From the NCBI GenBank assembly GCA_035530655.1, contig DATKUK010000017.1, positions 124,001 through 188,000 of the forward strand: a stretch of 64,000 nucleotides of DNA, written 5' to 3'. This document shows, one piece after another, positions 54,001-61,643 of the stretch. The stretch's first letter is position 1. Every line of letters begins with the position of its first letter. The translations under genes were made by a program, and so were the position numbers. Source of the DNA: DATKUK01 sp035530655. GTDB taxonomy: Bacteria; Planctomycetota; Phycisphaerae; UBA1845; DATKUK01. Below the pieces are notes generated by a model. That model searched no databases. It was not told the DNA's origin and was given only the letters and a program-made list of their open reading frames with translations.

Positions 54001-54043
54001 TAACCGAGATCGCCGCCGCTCGGAGGGCGTTATTGCATCTCAC
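51026..54043 (-). CDS. pilQ: PilQ/GspD-type secretin
   Basis: This 1005-residue outer-membrane secretin has a signal peptide (start VRCNNALRAAAISVII), an N-terminal Ala/Pro- and Gln-rich helical region with TPR-like segments (about 30-390), an N0/STN-like domain (about 449-531, FQNTTLETVISQLRTIN), a run of nine Gly near 567-575, and the secretin core. Core motifs are QIAVEARFITVTANFLEEMG and VPDGGTLLIGGQKLADE. The start is a GTG at 54043 with GGAGGAG nearby; the frame is open to 54124. It forms the channel for the pilus or secretion apparatus encoded just upstream. Confidence 0.88.
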   Translation of the reverse strand: MRCNNALRAAAISVIIVGVFGVPARGQTGDQGLAAAIALYNQGQYDKAHQALVNIDPAQLGDEARARREEYLEKAEVARNQYAKARQDKIDADKALDAGDFAKAETLYKSVLDNPYAPPAMKSSARLAVAVIAEKRKLESDKPVTEPDDADLPAAAAPVAPAEPAESKPAAESAPAAVRPAKVDRRAAAEPNPPAAQPSEPVPSTAGNMVQRIRQRKQLNWQKAVAEYRALEADVRKDLVEHNFTQAMQKAQRARQVAEAAKRFAEPRSLYGDLVAEAEALAHFVADQQQRYEERQVQQQLEQVRQAQAQRRHQQVEAKAKRVGYLMEQAKQLADQHRYDEAMSALEELLAIEPTDEKARFYVDVLEDRASFRKQGRLREDLAKQTRANLVGVEEAKVPWYKDDGFRYPKNWAEIAERRRRLGADAGAASEMDRLAREKLAEVIGELNFQNTTLETVISQLRTINDLNMQVNWNALEFAGIDRDTEITLQLKGITIEKALRVILDDAQALVGIPLSYMLDQGVLTVSTDDDLQQQLVTHLYDVHDLLQTRPDFYELPDFDVSVGAGGGGGGGGGDVFGDVTVQEPEEDPVEGLRTLIMNVVAPNTWQATAGGLGSLEILQGILVVTNSPTVHREVFDLLGRMREQQAVQIAVEARFITVTANFLEEMGLDLDIVLNNGNAGYDRMMAGAAPFRDPATGAVLLIPRQNSRLGFLPAVPAVGTPLVPTGTALQQPYGQVGLVPGSGHGAPHSGQWTPLPMVQNSIGLASPAGAPTNVPGAGDIISNVVANPALNVFGSFLDNLQVDFLLRATQLDQRSSVLTAPRVTFSNGQAVWLIVRESIQYVSDLDAVVQENVGLFNPTVGSVNTGTSLWVQGSASSDRRYVTLTLQPIVSRLVDLSNFIPNIGSSTAATGILQLPTIQVTSVATTVTVPDGGTLLIGGQKLADETEIEAGVPILSKIPLLKRAFSNRSKVKNEQVLLILIKPTIIILREQEELAFPRLSTAGL

Positions 54044-54223
54044 AGATTCTCCTCCTTCAGCCAACGGCCTGGAGTGAACCGATTGTTCAATCGCTACACC
54101 GCACCGGATTGCCCCCGCCAGCAAGCCCCGGCTTAGCCGCTCAGTCTAGCCCCCACCGCAAGGTTTGCAATGGGAAAAACCCCGTCGGGGTCAATCACGC
54201 GATCATGCCCACCCGGGCGGCCC

Positions 54224-56407
54224 TCAACGGCGGCGCCCCCCCATTTTGGCGGCGTCGGTATCCTTCATGCTGGCGCGGGAACGCCGGTCGACGGCCGGCT
54301 GTCGGCCGATCGTCCTGGATGGCTGCCGATCGGTATCGCCTGACAGGTCGACTCGCCGCGGCCGCGCCGATCGTATGTCGCTGCGCAGGCGTAGATGCGT
54401 GGGATCCTGGCTGTCCAACACGTTGAGCCGTTCGCCCAGACTGCCCTCGGAATCAAGGTACACCATCGCCAGTGCACCCGTGTTGGCCCTCAATTCAAAC
54501 TGCCCGGTACCGCGAGGCTCCATTACCGTCGCATCACGGTCGAAGTCGAGGTCCACGAGCACCGCGCCAGTCCGGAAATCGACCTCGATTGGCCGCTCGG
54601 ACGGCGTCCCGTCCGGCTGCATGATTCGCACCCGCTTGGCAGCGCCGATCGGCTCACCCACACCGACGCGGAACTGCTGCTTGTGCCACTGGGCCAGGAA
54701 CCACTTGTACACGTCGACGCGGGCTTCTTTGTTCGCCGGGTCGCCGGAGGCAAGATAGAAATACGTGTCATCCTCGACGTCGATAGGCTCGGACGGATCC
54801 GACCACGCGCCGACCAGTTGGATCTTCTCAGCGTCGGCCCGGTCAACCACTCGAGAGACCACCCCAACGTACCAGTTATACAGGATCACTCGCGAACGGT
54901 AACGGTAGGTGCGACCGGGCGTGATCGAGAGGTCATACGCCCAGAGGAAATCCTCCTTGCGACGTTGCTGCTCCAGCCACTCACCCAATCTACCCTCCTG
55001 CTGCGCCTGCCGTGTCCCTCGCACGCGAGCCAGCTCCTGCTCCACCCGTTTGCGGTCCCGCTCGGCCAGCGCCTCATCGATCTTGACCATCAACTGGTCC
55101 AACTGCCGCTCCAGCGGATCGGGCAGCTTACCGCGGACCTCCTGGGCGAGGCGTGCTGCTTCGTCCAGATCGCCCTTCTCGAAGGCCTCCTCGGCATCTT
55201 TGAATTGCTTGCGGATCTCGACCAGATCCTGGGGGCCCTCGCCCGGGACGAATCCGGCCGGACCGGGCGTCGGACCACGCTGAAAGCCACTTGGCCGGCC
55301 GACGTCGCTTGCCCCTCCGGCCATCTTCATCTTATCCGCATCCGCACTCAAGTCACCCTTCCCGCCGGTGCGGCCAGGACCCGCTGTCGAGCCATAGCCT
55401 GTCCGAAGTGTCCGGCTGGCAAAGCCGCCAATGTCGGATATGCCACTGCTGCCAATCTCGGCGAGCCTCTCCTTCAGGCCCGGAAGCTCGGGGGGCTCGG
55501 GCTGATCGCCCGCGTGGAACTCCACCTCAAACTGGGGATGTAGGATGGTGGGCTGGTATTGCTGAATGATGTCCTTGTAGGCGCGGACCAGTTCCCATTG
55601 GTACGAAGGGAGCTTATCGTCCGGCCCGATCGCCACATCCGGGGGCTGCGGCAGCACCACGGACTGGTAGGCCTCGACGTCCTGCCAGTCGGACCACATG
55701 CCATCGGGCTGTAGCTGTTGGCGCTGGAGGTGGAAACGGGTGACCATGATGTCGGTGCGTCCGCTGTCATAGCCACGTTGCCTCATGGCCTCGCGCTGCG
55801 CTGCCAGGTCGAACCTGTTGGCCACGCAGACCCAGTACATGTCCTCGGCGATGATCTGACCGAGTTCCATCCGAAGCTGTCTTTCCCGCTCCGCGAGGGC
55901 ATCGTCCTGCCCCTGGAAGCCCGACCGTCCACCCGCCTCCAGCGTCAGAACCGCAGGTTTGACCGGTACGCCTAGCAGCTTACCGGTACGGGCTGCAGGA
56001 GGGCTGCAGGCGATGACCTCGGCGAGCCCAATCTTGCCGCCCTGGTCCTCGATGTCAGCCACGTCGGGCACCTCCGCACCAAAACCGGTCACCAGCCGCA
56101 ACTGGGGAGGAATCCCCGAGACCATCCCTAACGGTCCTCGTTCTCTTGCCGTCAGCAAGTTTCCACGGAAATCGGGCACCGACTCGGCTTCCGCCTGAGC
56201 GGTCTGCAGTCTCCGACGGAGATTGTCGGCCTCGGCCTTGAGGGCCAGTCCAACGTCGCCGGGGCCTCGCTCCTGCCCCCCCACCACGACCGTGTTGGGG
56301 GTGCTTACCAGGAAGAGCGCCGCCACCATCACCAGGATCAGTGCGGCAACGCCGAGCACGGCTTTTTCCACGTGTTGCTCGACGGGACTGAATGTCTTTT
56401 TGGCCAT
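54224..56407 (-). CDS. PilP-like inner-membrane protein of the pilus cluster
   Basis: This is 727 residues with one membrane helix at about 17-35 and a large extracytoplasmic part that ends in a beta-rich region (RYRSRVILYNWYVGVVSR). A coiled region (DAEEAFEKGDLDEAARLAQE) and low-complexity Gly/Pro linkers lie between. Lys-Met motifs occur at ADADKMKMAGGAS (around 356-366) and at the very end (DAAKMGG, 718-724). No sequence identity with PilP is obvious; the label is from position in the order M/N-O-this-Q. AGGAG precedes the start. Confidence 0.55.
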   Translation of the reverse strand: MAKKTFSPVEQHVEKAVLGVAALILVMVAALFLVSTPNTVVVGGQERGPGDVGLALKAEADNLRRRLQTAQAEAESVPDFRGNLLTARERGPLGMVSGIPPQLRLVTGFGAEVPDVADIEDQGGKIGLAEVIACSPPAARTGKLLGVPVKPAVLTLEAGGRSGFQGQDDALAERERQLRMELGQIIAEDMYWVCVANRFDLAAQREAMRQRGYDSGRTDIMVTRFHLQRQQLQPDGMWSDWQDVEAYQSVVLPQPPDVAIGPDDKLPSYQWELVRAYKDIIQQYQPTILHPQFEVEFHAGDQPEPPELPGLKERLAEIGSSGISDIGGFASRTLRTGYGSTAGPGRTGGKGDLSADADKMKMAGGASDVGRPSGFQRGPTPGPAGFVPGEGPQDLVEIRKQFKDAEEAFEKGDLDEAARLAQEVRGKLPDPLERQLDQLMVKIDEALAERDRKRVEQELARVRGTRQAQQEGRLGEWLEQQRRKEDFLWAYDLSITPGRTYRYRSRVILYNWYVGVVSRVVDRADAEKIQLVGAWSDPSEPIDVEDDTYFYLASGDPANKEARVDVYKWFLAQWHKQQFRVGVGEPIGAAKRVRIMQPDGTPSERPIEVDFRTGAVLVDLDFDRDATVMEPRGTGQFELRANTGALAMVYLDSEGSLGERLNVLDSQDPTHLRLRSDIRSARPRRVDLSGDTDRQPSRTIGRQPAVDRRSRASMKDTDAAKMGGRRR

Positions 56408-56464
56408 CGCTGGACTCCTGGACCAGGTCCGACCGCCGTCGGGTCGGACGATTGCGTCCCCTGC

Positions 56465-57856
56465 TTACTTGCGGTACATAGCACCGCTTGGCGCCGTACG
56501 GCCGGCCGGTGAAGTCTCGGCCGACGTCATGCCCCGTAGCATCTTGACATCTTCGGGCATCAAGGGCTCGCACAGCTCACGGAAGAAACAGCACTCGAAG
56601 TCAACCGTAGCCTGCACGATCGGGGCCGACCCGTATATATAGTCGGTAAAGGTAGTGTCGGGTTCCATCGCCTCGAAGCTGACGCCAATCGGCGTGATGA
56701 AGTCCTGCCGGCAGATTGCATTGATGACGCGCAGCAACTCGCGTGCGTCGACCACCATCTCCATCCGACACTGCACAACGTCGTATAAGTCGTTAGACGC
56801 TCGCTGGGTGAACGAGCCCGCCGCTCCACCCAACCTGCCTGAGCTTCCTCGCGCCGAGCCGCCAGACATCTTGATCGCGTCGGCGCCAGCGCCCGCGTAG
56901 GACATCCGTATGCCGCGTGTATCCCCTCCCTTGCCACCTCCCGCCATCGCGCCGACCTCGTCGGTGGGTTCCACGTAATTGGTGACGGTGATGCTGAGCA
57001 AATGTTTGACTGGCAGGTTGGCCACATTGGCGCGGCCGCCGTCCGCCTCAATCCGCTGAACGGCTTGCTCGTTCGCCTCGGCCAGCCCGCGGACCACATT
57101 CTCCTGCACCCAAAGCTTCATCTGGGCAGACCACATATCAATCGAAGTTGGCTGCAGCCCCTCGGTGTAAACGTTGTCGATGATATCGAACGAGTCAAGA
57201 TTGGCATAGATGCGGATGCGCGCGGCCTTGACTAAAGCAGCGCGGATGGCTGCATCCGTACGAGCCAACTCTTCGACACTCACCTCACCGTCGCCCGCAT
57301 CCCACGAACCTCCTACATTCTTTGGGCGGACAGAGTCGGCGGGCTTGAGGCGTCCTGTGTCCGTGCCGGCGCTCGGCGTGAGACCCAACACCTGATCTTC
57401 CGGTATGCGCTGCTCCTGGTTGATGCGCTCTTGCATATCCTGGATTTCGTCCGGGTCGGGCGCGTCACCGGCCTGAAGCAGGTTTAGAAGCTGCTTGAAC
57501 CTCTCCCGATAGTCGGTGCGGAACAGGAACGGCGAGTCCTGACGGCGGGTAAGCGGCTCGGGAAAGACATCGTCGCGCAACGGTTGATGCTGGTTCATTT
57601 GCTTGGCCGCCTCGGTCACCTGCTCGAGCTGCCTGTCCACTTGCTCGTTGCGTTGTAGTTCGGCAGCTATTACCTGCTTGTTGCAGAGGTCTCGCGGCCC
57701 ACGGTACTGTTCGAGCTGGCGGGCCAAGGAGGCCGCGTCCGACAGTTCCGCCCGAACGTCGCTGTAGCCGGTGTAGGCAATGGCACCGGCCACGATGCCG
57801 GCGACCCCGACTACCCCACAAGCCAGCTCAAAAAGGTAACGGCGAATGAAGTCCAT
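56465..57856 (-). CDS. PilO-like inner-membrane protein
   Basis: This is 463 residues. A short cytoplasmic start (MDFIRRYLFELAC) precedes one helix (VVGVAGIVAGAIAYTG), a coiled coil (about 40-90, LARQLEQYRG, RNEQVDRQLEQVTEAAKQ), and then a mixed domain ending in a beta-like region (CRMEMVVDARELLRVIN, which recalls PilO). The linker has DAIKMSGGSARG (about 326-337). The start at 57856 follows GAGG; a longer frame reaches 57877. The operon position immediately after the PilMN fusion fits PilO. Confidence 0.6.
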   Translation of the reverse strand: MDFIRRYLFELACGVVGVAGIVAGAIAYTGYSDVRAELSDAASLARQLEQYRGPRDLCNKQVIAAELQRNEQVDRQLEQVTEAAKQMNQHQPLRDDVFPEPLTRRQDSPFLFRTDYRERFKQLLNLLQAGDAPDPDEIQDMQERINQEQRIPEDQVLGLTPSAGTDTGRLKPADSVRPKNVGGSWDAGDGEVSVEELARTDAAIRAALVKAARIRIYANLDSFDIIDNVYTEGLQPTSIDMWSAQMKLWVQENVVRGLAEANEQAVQRIEADGGRANVANLPVKHLLSITVTNYVEPTDEVGAMAGGGKGGDTRGIRMSYAGAGADAIKMSGGSARGSSGRLGGAAGSFTQRASNDLYDVVQCRMEMVVDARELLRVINAICRQDFITPIGVSFEAMEPDTTFTDYIYGSAPIVQATVDFECCFFRELCEPLMPEDVKMLRGMTSAETSPAGRTAPSGAMYRK

Positions 57857-57925
57857 GGTTCCGGTCCTCGTGGCCACGGGCTAACGAGCGCATCGGCCCG
57901 AAACCCGTCGGCTGTGATGAATGTA

Positions 57926-60100
57926 TCAGCGGCGCGAGGGCGGCGTGGCACTGCCGCCACCTTCCGGTGAAGCGGTCTGTTCCGGCTCGCCAAGCACCAC
58001 CGCGAACCGCATCAGGCACACGCAATCCTCGGCCATCTCCTCGCCGGTGACCGGGTCGGGCATTTGCGGCCCGCTCTCCGCCAGTGTGCGCCCAAACAGC
58101 AATCGCTTTGCGGACGCCGACCCAGTACGCGCACCCGTTGGCCCGCGGCCCATCTTGGCCGCATTGTCATCGAAGCCACCACCGGCTCGTGAGCCGTACT
58201 TCGACGTCCGGGCACTGCGGCCGGCCGAAGAGCCGTCTCGGCTATCAGCCTGAGCACGCTTCTTCGAGTCGTAGATATTAACCTCGTCGATGTAGAAGCC
58301 CAGCCCCGGTTGCCTGCCAACTCGCCCCAAGTTGGCCGCCAGCGTATGCGTAACGTAACTGATCCCCTCGCTATTAGGGGTGCTTACGGTCATAGTCACC
58401 ACGAACCCGGACTTGACCGGCCCACTAGGCTCAGCGCCGACCGGACCGAGCTTGCCGGCGAGACCCTTCTCCACGGCTGGACTGCCGAAGCTAACCGAGG
58501 AACTCCGTCTGGTGATCTGATCGTACACGCTCGGCGAATAGGCTGCGTCGAACGATTCGATGAAGATCTGTTTCCGCTGCTTGCGAGGGATTTTCTTGGC
58601 CGCAACTCGATACTCGTCTGGGCCTTTTGCAGCGGCGAGCTCGATCTGCGGGGCCGGCAGAGAGGCATCCACCACCGACAGAATCTTAAACCAGAGCGTC
58701 GCCTTGTCGACCAGAGAGGTGATGTCCTGGATCTTCTTGAGCTTGGTGGGTATTTGCCCGTTGAGACGACCGTACTCCTGCTTCAGCTTGTCGGCGGCGG
58801 CGCGGATTCTATCGCCATAGTCGCGCGGCGCGAGGTCGTCGGGCACGCCGCTATCGACCACCCTGTAGGATTCTGAAAGGGACATCTGCGCCCGGCTGCC
58901 GCTGCCCTCGCCCAGATTCCTTGCCAAGGCGCTGCGGTCCATCATTCCCCGGGTCCACAAGACACCGGCGGCTGCGACCAAACACGCGGCTGCCGCCGCG
59001 AAGAGCGGCCTCTTATGGCGCCAGACGGCGGCGCGGCCCAACTCCACCGGCAGGAGATTGCTGTTGACGTGTCCCATCCCCAGGCCTTGAAGGGCGAGTC
59101 CGTAGGCCACGCCGAAGCTCAATACGTGTTCGTTGAATTGTCCTGCATTGGCGCCGGGGGCGAAGGTCACCTTGCTGAAGGCTGAGACGCGCTCCACGTC
59201 CAACTGCAGGTTCTGCTGGAGGTACTTCTGTAGGCCCGGCAATCGGAAAGCGTTACCCATGCCAACGACCTTGCTGACGGCTGCGTCACGGTGTGTGGAC
59301 GTATAGAAGCCAATCGACCGTTGGATCTCGGCCACTAAGTCGGCAAACACGGGCCTCATCGCCTGAAAGATCTGTCGCGCGTACTTGCTGGTGGCCGCGG
59401 TCCGCTTAAGGTTCTCCGCCTTGGCAAAGCTAAGCTTAAAGGCTTTGACCAAAGCTTCGGTGAAGTTGTTGCCGCCCAGCGGAATGTTTCGCGTCCACAC
59501 CGACTCGCCGTCGGTCACGATGAGATCGGTGTTGTCGGCGCCGATGTCGATGAGCACCGTGCCCCCCGTTTTAGCCAGCCCGTCGTACCGCACAAAATTG
59601 TAGAGTGCCAAGGGTGCCGTCTGGACGATGGTCGGCTCGATGCGCGCTGCGGTCAGCGAAGCCAAGTGGCTACGTATCAAATCTCGCTTCATGGCGAAGA
59701 TGCCGACCTCTACGTCGGGTGAGTCGGCGCTTTGAAAGGTCTGATAGTCCCAGTCGACCTCGTCGATATCGAAGGGGATCTGTTGGCGTGCCTCGAAGCG
59801 CACGATGTCCGGGATCTTCTTGGGTTCGACGGGTGGCAACTTGGTGAATCGCGAGAAGGTCTGATGCCCGGGCACGCTGACGGCGACCTGGGCGCCCGTC
59901 AGATCGTTACGCGAGAGGAACTTCTCCAACGCCTGTCGGATCAGCGCCGGTGCGTCGGCGTCCGGCTCGGAAAGTATCTGAGGGTGGTCAACGATGTCGA
60001 AAGCCAGGACCTCGACTCGGTCGCCGGCCTGTCGCATCTTCACCGCCTTCAGCGCACATTGACCGACGTCGACGCCCCAGCAAGCTCTGTGCGTGACCAT
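57926..60100 (-). CDS. PilM-PilN fusion protein
   Basis: This is 724 residues from the third of three ATGs (AAGGAG precedes them). The first about 345 residues are PilM, an actin-like ATPase (CWGVDVGQCALKAVKM, VLIDIGADNTDLIVTDG, GMGNAFRLPGLQKYLQ). Then NLLPVEL (about 349-355), the PilN motif that docks on PilM, leads straight into a membrane helix (PLFAAAAACLVAAAGVLW) and a PilN-like extracytoplasmic domain. A Gly-rich linker has NAAKMGRG near residue 650. It heads the leftward pilus operon and would join the cytoplasmic ring to the inner-membrane complex. Confidence 0.85.
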   Translation of the reverse strand: MVTHRACWGVDVGQCALKAVKMRQAGDRVEVLAFDIVDHPQILSEPDADAPALIRQALEKFLSRNDLTGAQVAVSVPGHQTFSRFTKLPPVEPKKIPDIVRFEARQQIPFDIDEVDWDYQTFQSADSPDVEVGIFAMKRDLIRSHLASLTAARIEPTIVQTAPLALYNFVRYDGLAKTGGTVLIDIGADNTDLIVTDGESVWTRNIPLGGNNFTEALVKAFKLSFAKAENLKRTAATSKYARQIFQAMRPVFADLVAEIQRSIGFYTSTHRDAAVSKVVGMGNAFRLPGLQKYLQQNLQLDVERVSAFSKVTFAPGANAGQFNEHVLSFGVAYGLALQGLGMGHVNSNLLPVELGRAAVWRHKRPLFAAAAACLVAAAGVLWTRGMMDRSALARNLGEGSGSRAQMSLSESYRVVDSGVPDDLAPRDYGDRIRAAADKLKQEYGRLNGQIPTKLKKIQDITSLVDKATLWFKILSVVDASLPAPQIELAAAKGPDEYRVAAKKIPRKQRKQIFIESFDAAYSPSVYDQITRRSSSVSFGSPAVEKGLAGKLGPVGAEPSGPVKSGFVVTMTVSTPNSEGISYVTHTLAANLGRVGRQPGLGFYIDEVNIYDSKKRAQADSRDGSSAGRSARTSKYGSRAGGGFDDNAAKMGRGPTGARTGSASAKRLLFGRTLAESGPQMPDPVTGEEMAEDCVCLMRFAVVLGEPEQTASPEGGGSATPPSRR

Positions 60101-60106
60101 CATCAT

Positions 60107-60858
60107 CTCCTTACGTCACGTGGCCGCGAGGAAAGCAACACGTGGCTGGCAGGCGATTGCAGGTAACGGCCGCGAGGCGTGCTTCGATCTTACATGCTTG
60201 AGGCGCTGATGCAGGCACTGCATTGCTGCGGGCCACGGAAACCGTTCGATCGCCCGACAGACACCGCTTAACCACCCACCCAAGCACGCCGCCCTCGCGG
60301 CGCCGCAGAGCACTCGCCAGTCCTTGCGGTGAACATCATCGCAGCACAGTCGCATAGGCCCGACCGCATCTTAGATTCCGTTCCGTACACCGGCGGAGGC
60401 CCGGCGCGCGCTACCACAAAAGTCTATCGGACCTCGCACGGGCGGTCAACCACGGGCTCGAGTCGGCGCGTTTGCGAAGCGTGCGTGTACGCGTGCCGAT
60501 AATGACGGCCTTGCCTGGGGCGTGTGAGGGTGCTAGGATTTCGCGAGAGGGGGCGCAACGCCCGAAAGTCACAGCGAGATCGCAGGCTGCCGGGCGCTTT
60601 CGGATAGGATGTGGCCCGAGAGAGGGCAATGTCGGCTCAGCCTGAGGGCCAGCTGGGCGAATTGTCCCAAAATAGCTTATCTGTCGCCGGTATTGTCCGA
60701 TCTTAACACGTGTCGCGCCGACCTCGCGCAGTCGTCCGTGGGGGCTGCAAGCCTCCCGGATGCCGAGATGTGGCGGTACGGCCAAGCGAACACCAGGGCA
60801 GGGAGCGGCTGGGTTGCCGACGGCGAGGCCGAGGGCCTGGAGTTAGAGGCGTCACACT
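60107..60858. other. Intergenic region of 750 bp
   Basis: This region divides the leftward pilus operon from the rightward regulator gene. I see no RNA gene or protein with a ribosome binding site. Promoters for both sides presumably lie here, but I cannot point to a good -35/-10 pair. Short frames of 70-120 codons exist on both strands and look like GC-driven noise. Confidence 0.4.
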
Positions 60859-61437
60859 ATGGATAAGGCCAAAGGCGTACTGACAACCGGTCAAGTAGCC
60901 AAGATCTGCAACGTAGCGCCGCGAACGGTGTCCAAGTGGTTTGACAGTGGGCAGTTACGGGGCTACCGCATTCCAGGCAGCAAGGATCGCCGCATCCCCA
61001 TGCACCAGTTGGTTCGCTTCATGAAGGCCCATGGCATGCCCCTGGAGGGGCTGGAGACCGGTCAAACACGGGTGCTCGTGGTCGAGGATGAGCAGGACCT
61101 GGTGCAACTGCTCCAGAGGGCGCTCTCGGAAGAGGCAGGGTACGAGGTCCGCACGGCTCGCAGCATGTTCGAGGCGGGCGTGGAGGCCGGCATCTTCAAG
61201 CCGCATGTGATCCTGATCGACTTGGCCATTCCCGGTGTCAGCGGCAGGCAGCTGTCACGGTATCTGCAAAGCCATCCGGAACTTCAGGGCACCAAGCTAA
61301 TCGGCATGGGTGTCGGTTTGGGGGACGGGGATGTACAGGCCCTTCGCCAGGACGGCTTCGACGGGTGTCTGCGCAAGCCGTTCGAGATTCGGCAAGCGGT
61401 AGCCACAATCGAAGACGCCGTAGCCGTTGTCTACTGA
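60859..61437 (+). CDS. Excisionase/MerR-type HTH plus receiver-domain regulator
   Basis: This is 192 residues. The N-terminal winged helix (about 6-56) reads VLTTGQVAKICNVAPRTVSK and FDSGQLRGYRIPGSKDRRIP, the MerR/excisionase type. A receiver follows (about 70-190) with Glu76-Asp77, Asp121 in VILIDLAIPGVSG and Lys173 in CLRKPFE. The usual Thr/Ser after beta-4 is replaced (LIGMGVG). The DNA-binding domain in front of the receiver is the reverse of normal. It is likely a phospho-switched transcription factor; no kinase neighbours. Confidence 0.85.
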   Translation: MDKAKGVLTTGQVAKICNVAPRTVSKWFDSGQLRGYRIPGSKDRRIPMHQLVRFMKAHGMPLEGLETGQTRVLVVEDEQDLVQLLQRALSEEAGYEVRTARSMFEAGVEAGIFKPHVILIDLAIPGVSGRQLSRYLQSHPELQGTKLIGMGVGLGDGDVQALRQDGFDGCLRKPFEIRQAVATIEDAVAVVY

Positions 61438-61571
61438 CCGATTATCACACCGTCAGTCAGTTCTGTTCATCGACTTTTTCATCGAAGATGCGGCAGGTCG
61501 GCCGAGAGAGACGACCCCAGCGACGTCGCGGGGCCGTGACCGCGGTCGCTTCCCCCTGCGCAGCGTCCAGC

Positions 61572-61577
61572 TATAAT
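61572..61577 (+). promoter_or_regulatory. -10-like TATAAT upstream of ilvD
   Basis: A consensus TATAAT at 61572-61577 lies 67 bp before the ilvD start; the -35 region (around 61549-61554, CTTCCC) is weak. No leader peptide or terminator is seen here, unlike at serS. Confidence 0.4.
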
Positions 61578-61643
61578 ACCCCCCTGTCGTCGACCTTGAC
61601 GCCGTGGCAGCGAAGCAGGCAAGCCAAGTCGAAGGAGCATTGG

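Noticed and set aside
61438..61643. A leader peptide or attenuator upstream of ilvD, as in some branched-chain operons
   Set aside because: No Ile/Val/Leu-rich small ORF and no U-tailed hairpin in the 200 bp before the start.
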